From contig CAQWMM010000025.1 in NCBI GenBank assembly GCA_948907985.1, positions 1-33,030 of the forward strand: 33,030 bases of DNA. Reading direction: 5' to 3'. Position numbers and translations under genes: made by a program. The notes under the pieces were generated by a model, which had not been told where the DNA came from, did no database searches, and saw only the letters and a list, made by a program, of their open reading frames with translations. Below, piece by piece: positions 20,301 to 28,747 of this stretch (position 1 is the stretch's first letter; every line of letters begins with the position of its first letter). The DNA is from an uncultured Bacillota bacterium (lineage in GTDB: Bacteria; Bacillota; Dehalobacteriia; UBA4068; UBA4997).

Positions 20301-21633
20301 CCGCCGCCTCCTTAACCGCCGTGCGCACCGCCCGGCGCAGAATACTGCCCGGCGGCAAAGCGAACGGACAAGCCAGCCAGGCGTGCTGCTTGGCATGCGG
20401 CAGAGCGGCCAGCTCCGCCCCGTCCTCGCTCCAGATAGCGGTCAGCCTCAGCCGCTTAACCTCGCCCTGTGGCTGAATAATTTCCACCTCGTCGCCCAGC
20501 GCCAGATGATTACGCTGCTCAATATGCAAGCGCTGTTTTGCCGCGTCATAGCCCAAAACCACGCCCGCGAAATCATAAGCCCGCTGGCTGTAACTGTTAT
20601 CATAAACGTAAGCCGCCGTATCCGGCGCGCCGGGAGCAGCCGCCAGCCCCTCGGCCAGCGCAAAGCCGGTGAAATACTGGCGCTGGCTTAACTTATCCAG
20701 TTCCGCGCCCCACTCGGCGGCGGCCAAAAGCGGCTCCCAGCGGGCGCGCAGAGCGGCCAGATCCGGCGCGAAATCCAACCCGCGCCACAACTCCCAACAA
20801 ACGTCCAGCGCCTGGCGGTAAACCCGCGTTACGTTAGCCACATAATAGGCGCTCTTCATGCGCCCCTCAATCTTCAGGCTGGCCGCGCCAGACAGCAAAA
20901 TCTCCGGCAGCAACTCCAGCAGCCGCAAATCCTTACTATTAAATATATAAGAACCCCAGCGATCTTCTTCAACCGGCATATACTGGCCGGGGCGCTTGGC
21001 CTCCTCCAGCCGGTACTGCCAGCGGCAGGGCTGGGCGCAATCCCCCAGATTGGCGCTGCGGCCGCATAAAAAGCTGGAAAGCAGGCAGCGGCCGGAATAA
21101 GCCATGCAGACCGCGCCATGCACAAAAATTTCCAGCTCAACCGGCACTGACCGGGCAATCTGGCCGCACTCCGCCAGGCTGACTTCTCGGGCCAGCACCA
21201 CCCGGCTGGCCCCCTGCTCCTGCCAGAAGCGAACGCACTCGCTGTTGCTGCTGGCCGCCTGCGTGCTGATATGCCGGGCTACCCCGGGTGCCAGTTCGCC
21301 AGCCAGCTTAAACACGCCGGGATCGGCGATAATAAACGCGTCCACCCCACAGGCGGCGGCCTCCGCCAGCAGACCGCGCAAATTTGCCAGGTGCCGCTCA
21401 TGCGCGTAAATATTCACCGCCAGATACACCTTAACCCCGGCGGCGTGCGCCAAAGCCACCGCCGCCGCCAGTTCATCCCCGGCAAAACTGCCCGCCTGGG
21501 CCCGCAGGCTGAAATCCGGCGCGCCCAGATACACCGCGTCCGCGCCGTACCAAACCGCTATTTGCAGTTTTTCCAGATCCCCCGCCGGGGAGAGCAGTTC
21601 CGGTTTGCACCGCTCAAATTGCTTATTTTCCAT
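20290..21633 (-). CDS. U32 family protein, TrhP-like tRNA uridine hydroxylase
   Basis: The 447-aa protein starts MENKQF and has the U32 hallmarks: ELLSPAGDLEKLQIAVWYGADAVY-like N-terminus, EIFVHGAVCMAYSGRC, LLSSFLCGRSANLGDCAQPCRW and KIEGRMKS. U32 proteins of this type (TrhP/YegQ, YrrN/YrrO in Bacillus) use prephenate to hydroxylate uridine 34 of tRNA and carry an iron-sulfur cluster; the Cys group around the GDCAQPCRW segment fits. The old name is peptidase U32. It overlaps mltG by 11 bases and DUF4911 by 11, and the order mltG then U32 matches the Bacillus yrrL-yrrN/O region. Confidence 0.88.
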   Translation of the reverse strand: MENKQFERCKPELLSPAGDLEKLQIAVWYGADAVYLGAPDFSLRAQAGSFAGDELAAAVALAHAAGVKVYLAVNIYAHERHLANLRGLLAEAAACGVDAFIIADPGVFKLAGELAPGVARHISTQAASSNSECVRFWQEQGASRVVLAREVSLAECGQIARSVPVELEIFVHGAVCMAYSGRCLLSSFLCGRSANLGDCAQPCRWQYRLEEAKRPGQYMPVEEDRWGSYIFNSKDLRLLELLPEILLSGAASLKIEGRMKSAYYVANVTRVYRQALDVCWELWRGLDFAPDLAALRARWEPLLAAAEWGAELDKLSQRQYFTGFALAEGLAAAPGAPDTAAYVYDNSYSQRAYDFAGVVLGYDAAKQRLHIEQRNHLALGDEVEIIQPQGEVKRLRLTAIWSEDGAELAALPHAKQHAWLACPFALPPGSILRRAVRTAVKEAADEQ

Positions 21634-22645
21634 TAGCTAAATGCTCCTCATAGGTTTTGGCAAAATTATGCCCGCCGCTGCCGTCCTCTTTAGTGCGGTA
21701 ATAGTAATAATCGGTTTCCGCCGGCTCCAGCGCCGCATCGATACAGGAAAGCCCGGGCGAACAAATCGGCCCCACCGGCAGGCCGGCGTACAAATATGTA
21801 TTGTAGGGGCTTTCAATCTCCAAATCCTTATAAAGCAGCCGCTCTTTCTGCTCGCCCAGGGCATACTGCACCGTGGCGTCAATTTGCAGCTTTTGACCAA
21901 TCGCCAGCCGGTTATAAATCACGCTGGCAATCAACGGCCGCTCGTCGGCCAGGCGCGCTTCGCGCTCAATCAGCGAGGCGGCTGTTACAATCTCCTTGGC
22001 GGTATAGCCCAGTTTGTCGGCCTTTTTCTGCCGCTCGCTGTTCCAGATTTTATCAAACTGCCCCAGCTGCATCAGCACCAGATCCTGCGCCTGCCAAGTT
22101 ACCAGCACATTATAGGTCTCCGGATACAAAAAGCCCTCCAGCCGGTTATAATCTTCGCCGTCCGGTATGTAAGCATAGGGAATATCTATCTCGGCGCAGC
22201 AGCGCAGAAAATCCTCGGCGGTGCAAAGCCCGGCCTGCTCCCAAATATCGGCAATCTGCGGCACTGTTTTACCCTCCGGTATGGTTACGTTAACGGTGTT
22301 CGCCTCACTGTGACCGCGTTTCAGTTCCGCCAGAATCTGGGCATAACTGACCTCTCCGGAAAAAACATAGGTACCGGGACGCAAGGCGTTTTCGGCCTGC
22401 TCGCCGCGCACATACAGGATAAAGGAGGTGGCGTTTTTAACCACGCCGCTGTCCGCCAGCCGCCGGGCCATGGCGCTGCTGCCCATGCCCTCGTCAATCA
22501 CCACAGTAACCGGCTCGGCCAGGCGCATGGTGCCCGGCAGCAAATATGAGGCCGCCGCGCCGGCCGCCGCCAGCAGCAACATCAGAACCAGCAGCAGCGC
22601 CGGCCCCTTTTTCAGTTTTCTTTTTTTACCTGTTTGTCTGCTCAT
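21623..22645 (-). CDS. mltG: Endolytic murein transglycosylase MltG
   Basis: The 340-aa protein has a basic N-terminus, one membrane segment (about 14-36), a LysM-like part (VTVVIDEGMGSSAMARRL) and the YceG catalytic domain with ASLIEREA, where the Glu after LI is catalytic, RPLIASVIYNRL, LQIDATVQYALG, and SPYNTYLYAGLPVGPICSPG. MltG cuts newly made glycan strands at the membrane and sets their length. It is the first gene of the three-gene minus operon with U32 and DUF4911. Confidence 0.95.
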   Translation of the reverse strand: MSRQTGKKRKLKKGPALLLVLMLLLAAAGAAASYLLPGTMRLAEPVTVVIDEGMGSSAMARRLADSGVVKNATSFILYVRGEQAENALRPGTYVFSGEVSYAQILAELKRGHSEANTVNVTIPEGKTVPQIADIWEQAGLCTAEDFLRCCAEIDIPYAYIPDGEDYNRLEGFLYPETYNVLVTWQAQDLVLMQLGQFDKIWNSERQKKADKLGYTAKEIVTAASLIEREARLADERPLIASVIYNRLAIGQKLQIDATVQYALGEQKERLLYKDLEIESPYNTYLYAGLPVGPICSPGLSCIDAALEPAETDYYYYRTKEDGSGGHNFAKTYEEHLANGK

Positions 22646-22669
22646 TAATAATCCTCTCCCTTTTTACAA

Positions 22670-22697
22670 AATATAACACTATCCCGACGATATACAA
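22670..22697 (-). promoter_or_regulatory. Possible mltG promoter
   Basis: On the minus strand TTGTAT (complement of 22692-22697), 16 bases, TATATT (complement of 22670-22675). It is acceptable but not strong. Confidence 0.4.
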
Positions 22698-22772
22698 AAT
22701 ACCGTCAGTTTATATTCTAACATTATTCAACAAATTTTACAAGCCATTTTGGCCGGATAAGGCAGGATAAAT

Positions 22773-22801
22773 TTGCTAAATGCAGAATAAAATATTAGAA
22801 T
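22773..22801 (+). promoter_or_regulatory. Promoter of the aldolase operon
   Basis: TTGCTA (22773-22778), 17 bases, TAGAAT (22796-22801). The start would be near 22808, 31 bases before the aldolase gene. Confidence 0.6.
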
Positions 22802-22838
22802 AGCTTAACTATGGCGCAAACTAGGGAGGAAACAGATT

Positions 22839-23774
22839 ATGGCATTAATCAACACAACCGATATGTTCAAAAAAGCCTACGCCGGCGGCTATGCAGTCGG
22901 CGCTTTCAACGTTAACAATATGGAAATTATTCAGGGAATCTGCGAGGCCGCGCAGGAAACCAAATCGCCGCTGATTTTGCAGGTCAGCGCCGGGGCGCGC
23001 AAATATGCCCGGCACGCCTATCTGGTTAAACTGGTGGAAGCCGCCATGGAAGACTGCGGCCTGGATCTGGCCCTGCATCTGGACCACGGCGACGATTTCG
23101 CTATCTGCAAGGCCTGTATTGACGGCGGTTTTTCCTCGGTGATGATCGACGGCTCCAAACATAGCTTTGAAGAAAACATCTCCCTGACCAAACAGGTGGT
23201 AGATTACGCCCATCAGTTCGGCGTTACGGTTGAGGGCGAGCTGGGCCGCCTGGCCGGCGTGGAAGACGACGTAAACGTCAGCGCCGAAGACAGTTCCTAT
23301 ACCGATCCGGCGCAGGTGGAAGAATTTGTCAGCCGCACCGGCGTAGATTCGCTGGCTATCGCCATCGGCACCAGCCACGGCGCTTATAAATTCAAGCCCG
23401 GAACCAAACCCCAGCTGCGCTTTGATATTCTGGCCGAGGTGGAACGCCGCCTGCCCGGGTTCCCCATCGTATTGCACGGCGCGTCTTCCGTTATGCAGGA
23501 ATATGTAGCCAAGGTTAACCAGTTTGGCGGCGCGATGCCCGACGCTATCGGCGTGCCGGAAGATATGCTGCGCAAGGCCGCCGGTATGGCCGTCTGCAAA
23601 ATCAATATTGATTCGGATCTGCGCCTGGCGATGACCGCCGCCATCCGCGAGCATCTGGCCGAGCACCCGGATCATTTTGATCCCCGCCAGTATTTAACCC
23701 CGGCCCGCGCCGCCATCAAAGAGGTTGTGGCCCATAAAATGCGCGAGGTTCTGGGCTGCGCAGGGCAAGCCTAA
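22839..23774 (+). CDS. fba: Class II fructose-bisphosphate aldolase
   Basis: The 311-aa protein has the zinc-dependent aldolase motifs: GAFNVNNMEI at the N-terminus, LHLDHGDDF with zinc His and catalytic Asp, VEGELGRLAGVEDD, GTSHGAYKF with a zinc His, LHGASS with the third His, and NIDSDLR for phosphate binding. It splits fructose-1,6-bisphosphate in glycolysis. A tagatose-bisphosphate aldolase is possible but no such pathway is nearby. Its stop overlaps the next start by one base (TAATG), so the glycosyltransferase is translationally coupled. Confidence 0.93.
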   Translation: MALINTTDMFKKAYAGGYAVGAFNVNNMEIIQGICEAAQETKSPLILQVSAGARKYARHAYLVKLVEAAMEDCGLDLALHLDHGDDFAICKACIDGGFSSVMIDGSKHSFEENISLTKQVVDYAHQFGVTVEGELGRLAGVEDDVNVSAEDSSYTDPAQVEEFVSRTGVDSLAIAIGTSHGAYKFKPGTKPQLRFDILAEVERRLPGFPIVLHGASSVMQEYVAKVNQFGGAMPDAIGVPEDMLRKAAGMAVCKINIDSDLRLAMTAAIREHLAEHPDHFDPRQYLTPARAAIKEVVAHKMREVLGCAGQA

Positions 23775-25054
23775 TGCGGATTGCACTGTTTGCGGAAACC
23801 TACCTGCCCAACGTCAGCGGCGTGGTAACCCACGTCCACGCGCTGCGGGTTGGGCTGGAGAGTCTGGGGCATGAAGTGTTGGTGGTCTGCGGCGACAACC
23901 GTTTTGGCGGCCACCTGTTAAAAGACGGCGTGCTCTACTGCCCCGGCTATGTTTCAGAAAAATTCTACGGCTACACGCTTTCCACCCCCTGGAGCAAACA
24001 GCGGGCCAAATATTTGAGTGAATTTGCGCCGGATATTATTCATCTGCACACCGAGTTCGGTATCGGTATGTTCGGTATGCACTGGGCGCTGGCGCACAAT
24101 CTGCCGCTGGTCTACACCCTGCACACCATGTATGACGATTACGTTTATTATATTGCGCCCCAGCCCTTTATTCCGGCGGCCCGCAGTTTATCCCACAAAT
24201 TTTTTGCCCGCTATATCAAGGCGGCCGACGCAATCACCGGCCCCTCGCAGAAATGCCAGGATTATGTGGACGCTCTGGGCCTGAAACGCCATGTTCACAT
24301 CATCCCCAATCCGGTGGAGCTGGATAAATTTGATCCCGCCGCTATCGACGCCGGAAAGGTTCAGGCCGTCCGCGAGCAGCTCAACCTGCCGTCAGATTGT
24401 CATTATGTGCTGTTCGTTGGCCGGCTGGGCAAAGAAAAGAGCGCCGACGAACTGATTAAATGCTGGGCGGAGGCAGTGCGCCCGGAAGATAAACTTAAGC
24501 TGTTAATCGTGGGCGAGGGGCCGGTGCGTGAGGATTTGCAACAGCTAACAAAGGAACTTAACGCCACCGACCGTATAATTTTGCCCGGCAAGGTGGAGCA
24601 TGACGATATTCCGCCCTATCTGGCGCTGGGCAGCCTGTATGCCACCGCCTCGCTTTCCGATACCAATTCTATCTCCATGCTGGAGGGTATGGCCTGCGGC
24701 CTACCGGTGCTGCAAAAATACGATCCTATCAATGCCGACCAGATTAAAGAGGGCGTCAACGGTTTTGTTTTCCGCGACGCGGCCGAACTTAAACAAAAGC
24801 TGGCTCTCTGGCAGGCCCTGCCGCCGGCGGACAAAGCCGCTTTAAGCGCCTCCACCCGTCAGTCGGTGGCCAGCCAGGGCTATGAAACGCTGGCTAAAAA
24901 TCTGCTGGCCGTTTACGACGAGGCTATCGAAACCCAAAAGCTCTCGCCGCACCAGGGTATGCGGCTAAAACTGTCCCGCCAGCTGAAAACCGCCAAAAAT
25001 GCGGTCAGCCGCATGTATAAATTCCCCAAAATCTTTAATCAGCATAAGGATTAA
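23774..25054 (+). CDS. GT4-family glycosyltransferase, diacylglycerol-glucosyltransferase-like
   Basis: The 426-aa protein has the two Rossmann halves of a GT-B fold. The N-terminal part starts MRIALFAETYLPNVSGVVTH, typical of GT4. The linker holds TGPSQKCQDYV and IPNPVELDKF. The C-terminal part has LFVGRLGKEKS, LIVGEGPVREDL and SDTNSISMLEGMACGLPVL, the E-x7-E region that holds the nucleotide sugar. The overall pattern and basic C-terminus resemble 1,2-diacylglycerol 3-glucosyltransferases, which make glycolipid membrane anchors, or mannosyltransferases of glycolipids. No signal peptide is present; the enzyme would act on the inner membrane face. Coupling to an aldolase is unusual metabolically. 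Confidence 0.85.
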   Translation: MRIALFAETYLPNVSGVVTHVHALRVGLESLGHEVLVVCGDNRFGGHLLKDGVLYCPGYVSEKFYGYTLSTPWSKQRAKYLSEFAPDIIHLHTEFGIGMFGMHWALAHNLPLVYTLHTMYDDYVYYIAPQPFIPAARSLSHKFFARYIKAADAITGPSQKCQDYVDALGLKRHVHIIPNPVELDKFDPAAIDAGKVQAVREQLNLPSDCHYVLFVGRLGKEKSADELIKCWAEAVRPEDKLKLLIVGEGPVREDLQQLTKELNATDRIILPGKVEHDDIPPYLALGSLYATASLSDTNSISMLEGMACGLPVLQKYDPINADQIKEGVNGFVFRDAAELKQKLALWQALPPADKAALSASTRQSVASQGYETLAKNLLAVYDEAIETQKLSPHQGMRLKLSRQLKTAKNAVSRMYKFPKIFNQHKD

Positions 25055-25059
25055 AAATC

Positions 25060-25088
25060 TTGACATTGGCCTGATTTGGTGCTATAAT
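25060..25088 (+). promoter_or_regulatory. Perfect consensus promoter of antisense RNA, module 3
   Basis: TTGACA (25060-25065), 17 bases, TATAAT (25083-25088), beginning 6 bases after the glycosyltransferase stop codon. Confidence 0.9.
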
Positions 25089-25094
25089 ATAAGT

Positions 25095-25170
25095 ACAATT
25101 AAAGAAAAACTAAGTCATGCTAAACAGCAACAAGCCCCTTGGACTGCATTCCAAGGGGCTTGTTGTTTAA
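25095..25170 (+). ncRNA. Antisense small RNA of module 3, probable type I antitoxin
   Basis: The RNA would start near 25095 and end after the perfect 15-bp hairpin at 25128-25165, about 75 nt. Its first 32 nt hold CAATTAAAGAAA (25096-25107) and GTCATGCTAAACA (25114-25126). Both blocks recur in the same orientation at 25275-25286 and 25295-25307, which on the opposite strand is the start codon and first codons of the small-peptide mRNA. The RNA can therefore pair with the peptide mRNA over 12 + 13 bases around its AUG. There is no ORF with a ribosome binding site. Confidence 0.75.
25128..25168. terminator. Shared terminator of module 3
   Basis: CAACAAGCCCCTTGG (25128-25142) and CCAAGGGGCTTGTTG (25151-25165) form a perfect 15-bp stem. 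The following TTTAAG is short; on the minus strand the tail is weaker still. Confidence 0.85.
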
Positions 25171-25206
25171 GTACCCAAAACTAATATTCGACGTTGTTCT
25201 GGCTGG

Positions 25207-25299
25207 TTACCATTTTTTGTTGCCATCCAACCGTTTGATAATATAATAGGAAATTACATTACCCGCAATGGCAACAATTAAAGAAACTAAAACAGTCAT
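25207..25299 (-). CDS. 30-aa membrane peptide, probable type I toxin
   Basis: ATG 25299 follows GGGAGGAGG, and the frame ends TAA at 25207. The peptide starts MTVLVSLIVAIAGNVISYYI, one membrane helix, then a charged tail with KRLDGNKKW. This small single-helix design with a basic end is that of Fst-, TxpA- and related type I toxins; peptides with a similar YYI-K-LDG ending seem familiar from Clostridia, but I cannot name the family. An extended -10 promoter (25346-25354) would start the mRNA near 25339, exactly at a GTTACC/GGTAAC hairpin (25317-25339) that caps the 5' end just before the ribosome binding site. The convergent RNA at 25095 can pair over the start codon. Confidence 0.75.
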   Translation of the reverse strand: MTVLVSLIVAIAGNVISYYIIKRLDGNKKW

Positions 25300-25345
25300 G
25301 CTAAACACCTCCTCCCGTTACCGGAATAGAGATGGTAACATATAG

Positions 25346-25354
25346 ATTATAACA
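25346..25354 (-). promoter_or_regulatory. Extended -10 promoter of the module 3 peptide
   Basis: On the minus strand the sequence reads TGTTATAAT, a TG-extended -10. No good -35 is found at the expected distance, so it should be weaker than the antisense promoter at 25060. Confidence 0.6.
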
Positions 25355-25384
25355 TAATCCGGCAAATTATTCCATAGTTTTTTT

Positions 25385-27298
25385 TTATTCTTCCAACTCC
25401 AGCGCCAGTTCCTCCCATTCGCGCATAGCCTCGTCCAGCCGCTGCTCGGTTTCCTGCAAACGGCTGTGCAGATCCGCCACCTGCTGATAGTCGCTGGCCA
25501 ACTCGGGCGCGGCCAGCTTTTGCTCCAGGGCCGCTTTTTCCGCCTCGCACTCGCCAATAAGCTGCTCCAGACGTTGCAGGCGGTTCTGTTTTTTGCGCAA
25601 AGAGGCGGCCTGCTCCTTGCGGGCTTGATAATCCTGCCGCCCCTGACTGAGCGTGGCGGCGTTTTTGGCGGTTTCTTCCGGCTGCGCCGTCATTTGCGCC
25701 CGCTTTTCCAGATAATATTCCCAGCCGCCGCAATACTCCGTCAGACGGCCCCCCTCCAGCACCGCCACCCGCTCCGCCAGCGCGTTGATAAAATAGCGGT
25801 CGTGCGAGATTGCCAAAACAGCCCCGTCATAATTTTGCAGCGCCTGTTCCAGGGCCTCGCGCCCGGCAATATCCAAATGGTTGGTCGGTTCGTCCAACAA
25901 CAGCAGATTGGGACGCGCCAGCAAAATCTTCAGCAAACCCAGCCGGGCCTTTTCCCCGCCGGAAAGCACGTTGCAGGGCTTTTCCAGATCATCCGCAAAG
26001 AACAGAAAAGCCGCCAGCGCGCTTCTAAGTTCGGTTTCCGTCAGGCGCGGATAATGGTTGCGCAAATAAACCAAAATCGGCTCGTCGCTGTCGTCCAGCT
26101 TTTGTACCTGATCGTAATAGCCAATCTTCAGGCCCATACCCTGCCAAACCGCGCCGGCCACCGGGGTCAGCTGCCCCAGCAGCACCCGGAACAGCGTAGT
26201 TTTGCCCACGCCGTTGGGGCCAAGCAGAAAAACCCGCTCCCCCTTATGCAGGGCAAAATCCAGCCCCTGCAAAATCTGTTTATCACCAAAGGCCAGCCGC
26301 AACCCCTCCGCCCGCAGCAAATCCTGGCCGGAGGCCGGGGCCGCCTTAAAGCGAAAACTCAGTTCGGCCGGCGGCCGCTCCACCGCCACAAGCTGCTGTT
26401 CCAGCTTGGCCAGGGCTTTTTCCTTGCTGTGCGCCATCACCAGCGTTTTTTCCCGGTTCCACTGCTTTTGCTGCTGGATTACCCCTTGCAGACGTTCAAT
26501 CTCCCGGTTCAAATTGGTATTATGCCGCAGGGCCGTTTCTCTCTCGGCCTGGCTCTGCCGCTTAAAGGCCGAAAAATTGCCCTTATAAAGCTTCAGATGA
26601 TGATTAAAGAGATAAATCGTCTGGTCGGTAGTTTTATCCAGAAAATAACGGTCATGGGAAATGACAATATAAGTCTTGTTAAGATTGCGCAGAAAATCCT
26701 CCAGCCACTCCAGAGAATCAACGTCCAGATGATTGGTCGGCTCGTCCAGCAGCAGCAAATCCGCGTCGGAAAGCAACAATTTGGCCAGCGCCAGCTTGGA
26801 ACGCTGCCCGCCGGAGAGTTCATAAAGCGGGCGCGCAAAATCGGCCTCGCCAAAGCCCAGGCCCAGCAGCGCCCCCCTGGCCCGGCTTTGATAGGTTAGC
26901 CCGCCCTGCTCCATATAAGCCTCGTTCAGCGCAAACTGCTGCTGCAAAAGCGGCCCCTGCTCCGCCAGACCGGCCTCCAGCTGGCGGTTAACCAAATCCA
27001 GCTGCCGCTCCAACTCGCGCAGGGGCGCAAACAGCGATAACAACTCCTGCCAAATGCTGCGTTCGTGGTGTTTAAGCTCCTGCTCCATAATCCCAATTTT
27101 CAGGCCCTTGGGCGTAATAATTTCGCCGCCGCCAGGCTCCAGCTGACCGGCCAGCAACCGGAAAAGGCTGGTTTTGCCCGCGCCGTTGGCCCCCACCAGG
27201 CCGCATTTACTCCCCCGCTCCAGCGCCAGCGAACAATCCTCCAACACCGGACGCTCCAAATAGGCCAGGGATAATTTATTTAAGGCAAGTATTGACAT
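25385..27298 (-). CDS. ABC-F family ATPase (ribosome-associated)
   Basis: The 637-aa protein has two ABC domains and no membrane segment. The first has Walker A GANGAGKTS (36-44), signature LSGGQRSKLALAKLLL and Walker B LLLLDEPTNHLD. A charged linker of about 80 residues follows (the P-site tRNA interaction motif region). The second domain has GPNGVGKTT, LSGGEKARLGLLKILL and LLLLDEPTNHLD, and then a C-terminal coiled coil rich in Glu, Gln and Ala (about 540-637). ABC-F proteins act on the ribosome to resolve stalling or give antibiotic protection. The C-terminal coiled coil favours Uup/YdiF/YfmR-like housekeeping members. No leader ORF or attenuator typical of resistance genes is seen upstream. 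Confidence 0.93.
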   Translation of the reverse strand: MSILALNKLSLAYLERPVLEDCSLALERGSKCGLVGANGAGKTSLFRLLAGQLEPGGGEIITPKGLKIGIMEQELKHHERSIWQELLSLFAPLRELERQLDLVNRQLEAGLAEQGPLLQQQFALNEAYMEQGGLTYQSRARGALLGLGFGEADFARPLYELSGGQRSKLALAKLLLSDADLLLLDEPTNHLDVDSLEWLEDFLRNLNKTYIVISHDRYFLDKTTDQTIYLFNHHLKLYKGNFSAFKRQSQAERETALRHNTNLNREIERLQGVIQQQKQWNREKTLVMAHSKEKALAKLEQQLVAVERPPAELSFRFKAAPASGQDLLRAEGLRLAFGDKQILQGLDFALHKGERVFLLGPNGVGKTTLFRVLLGQLTPVAGAVWQGMGLKIGYYDQVQKLDDSDEPILVYLRNHYPRLTETELRSALAAFLFFADDLEKPCNVLSGGEKARLGLLKILLARPNLLLLDEPTNHLDIAGREALEQALQNYDGAVLAISHDRYFINALAERVAVLEGGRLTEYCGGWEYYLEKRAQMTAQPEETAKNAATLSQGRQDYQARKEQAASLRKKQNRLQRLEQLIGECEAEKAALEQKLAAPELASDYQQVADLHSRLQETEQRLDEAMREWEELALELEE

Positions 27299-27331
27299 TA
27301 TCGCTTACTCCCAGATCTTATTTTTTTTATA

Positions 27332-27361
27332 ATTATAGCACAAATTCTCAAGATTTGTCTA
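27332..27361 (-). promoter_or_regulatory. Promoter of the ABC-F gene
   Basis: On the minus strand TAGACA (complement of 27356-27361), 18 bases, TATAAT (complement of 27332-27337). The -10 is perfect. Confidence 0.65.
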
Positions 27362-27370
27362 GCCTTATAG

Positions 27371-27399
27371 TTAACACTTATGATATAATTATATATTAT
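27371..27399 (+). promoter_or_regulatory. Promoter of the diaminopropionate lyase gene
   Basis: TTAACA (27371-27376), 17 bases, TATTAT (27394-27399), divergent from the ABC-F promoter. Confidence 0.55.
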
Positions 27400-27447
27400 C
27401 CTAATTTATAGATTCGTCATAATACGCTTAGCCACAGGAGGCTTATC

Positions 27448-28698
27448 ATGCAGGAAATGGAATTATATCAAATCAAAATACTTTTTAACGAACGCCGCCG
27501 TTTTCAACGGGAACAGCAGCGCATTGTCGCTCCGCCAAACGGCCCGCAGACTTTCCCGGAATGGCTGCAACCGGAACAAACCGCGCCGGTGCAGAGTTTT
27601 CACCGCCGCCTGCCCCAATACCGGCCCACCCCCCTTTTATCCCTGGACGGGCTGGCGGGCCGGGGCGACGTGCAGGGCGTTCTGCTGAAAAACGAGGCGG
27701 AACGCTTTGGGCTGAACGCCTTTAAGGCGCTAGGCAGCAGCTGGGCGATCGCCTGTCTGTTGGCCGAACGCCTGGGTCTGCCGCGCGATGAAGTCAGTTT
27801 TGCCGACTTTTTGCAGCCCGCCAACCAAAAGCGCCTGCAAGACGCGGGAATTACCCTTTGCACCGCCACCGACGGCAACCATGGCCGGGGCGTGACCTGG
27901 GCGGCGCGGCTGCTGGGGCTGCCCGCCAAAATTTTTATGCCTGCCGGAGCAGAGCCGGAACGCGTGCAGGCCATTGCCGATCTGAACGCCGATGTGCAGG
28001 AAACCGGCCTATCCTATGACGAAACGGTGGCGCTGGCCACGGCCCAGGCTGCCCAAAAGGGCTGGCTGCTGGTGCAGGACACCGCCTGGCCGGGCTATGA
28101 AGCAACCCCCCGACTGATTATTCAGGGCTATTCCACCATCGCGGCAGAAATTATGGATCAGCTGGCCGGCCAAAGGCTGCCCACCCCCACCCACATCTTT
28201 TTACAGGCCGGGGTCGGCTCCATGGCCGGGGGAATGTTGGCCTTTCTGGCGCAGGCGCTGCCCAGCCGCCCGCAATTTATCATTCTGGAGCCGCGCAATG
28301 TGGCCTGCTGCTATCTGGCCGCGCAAACCGGCAACCCGGCGGCCGCCATTGACGGCGCCCAGAACACCATCATGGCCGGCTTAAACTGCGGCACGCCCTG
28401 TTCTTTAATTATGCCCCTGCTGCAACAGCAGGCCGACTGCTTTATGGCCTGCCCGGATTTTGTGGCCGCCCATGGGATGCGTCTGGCCGACCAGGCCGGC
28501 TTTATCGCCGGCGAGTCCGGCGCTGTCGCGCTGGGCATTATGGATTTGCTGCTTGGCCAGCCCCAGCTGGCCGCCGCCCGCCAAAAACTGGGCATTAACG
28601 CCAATTCGGTTCTGCTGGGCATCAATACCGAGGGAACCATGGCCCCCCGAGTTTGGCAGAAAATCGTCCGGGAGGGCGAATATCCGCTGCCAGACTGA
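27448..28698 (+). CDS. dpaL: Diaminopropionate ammonia-lyase
   Basis: ATG 27448 lies 6 bases after AGGAGG. The 416-aa protein is a fold-type II PLP enzyme: the PLP lysine is K93 in LNAFKALGSSWA, then CTATDGNHGRGVTWAA (about 138-153), QDTAWPGYEATPRLIIQGY, the GVGSMAGGM glycine loop and a final GINTEGTMAP. The WPGYE and NAFKALG segments are characteristic of diaminopropionate ammonia-lyase, which breaks 2,3-diaminopropionate (and D-serine) to pyruvate and ammonia. A threonine dehydratase would lack them. The usual partners (YgeW/YgeY purine genes) are absent. Instead three acyltransferase-fold genes follow on the same strand. Confidence 0.9.
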   Translation: MQEMELYQIKILFNERRRFQREQQRIVAPPNGPQTFPEWLQPEQTAPVQSFHRRLPQYRPTPLLSLDGLAGRGDVQGVLLKNEAERFGLNAFKALGSSWAIACLLAERLGLPRDEVSFADFLQPANQKRLQDAGITLCTATDGNHGRGVTWAARLLGLPAKIFMPAGAEPERVQAIADLNADVQETGLSYDETVALATAQAAQKGWLLVQDTAWPGYEATPRLIIQGYSTIAAEIMDQLAGQRLPTPTHIFLQAGVGSMAGGMLAFLAQALPSRPQFIILEPRNVACCYLAAQTGNPAAAIDGAQNTIMAGLNCGTPCSLIMPLLQQQADCFMACPDFVAAHGMRLADQAGFIAGESGAVALGIMDLLLGQPQLAAARQKLGINANSVLLGINTEGTMAPRVWQKIVREGEYPLPD

Positions 28699-28747
28699 AA
28701 AGCTTATTTAAACAAAAGCCTTAATTTGAAAGAAAGACGAGGAAAAT

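Larger units (their letters stand above)
25096..25307. repeat. Direct repeat linking antisense RNA and peptide gene
   Basis: Copy A is 25096-25126 and copy B 25275-25307. The outer 12 and 13 bases are identical; the middle differs slightly in length and sequence (AACTAA against CTAAAACA). Because the two genes are convergent, direct repeats make their RNAs complementary, as with the DRa/DRb repeats of the pAD1 par locus. Confidence 0.85.
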
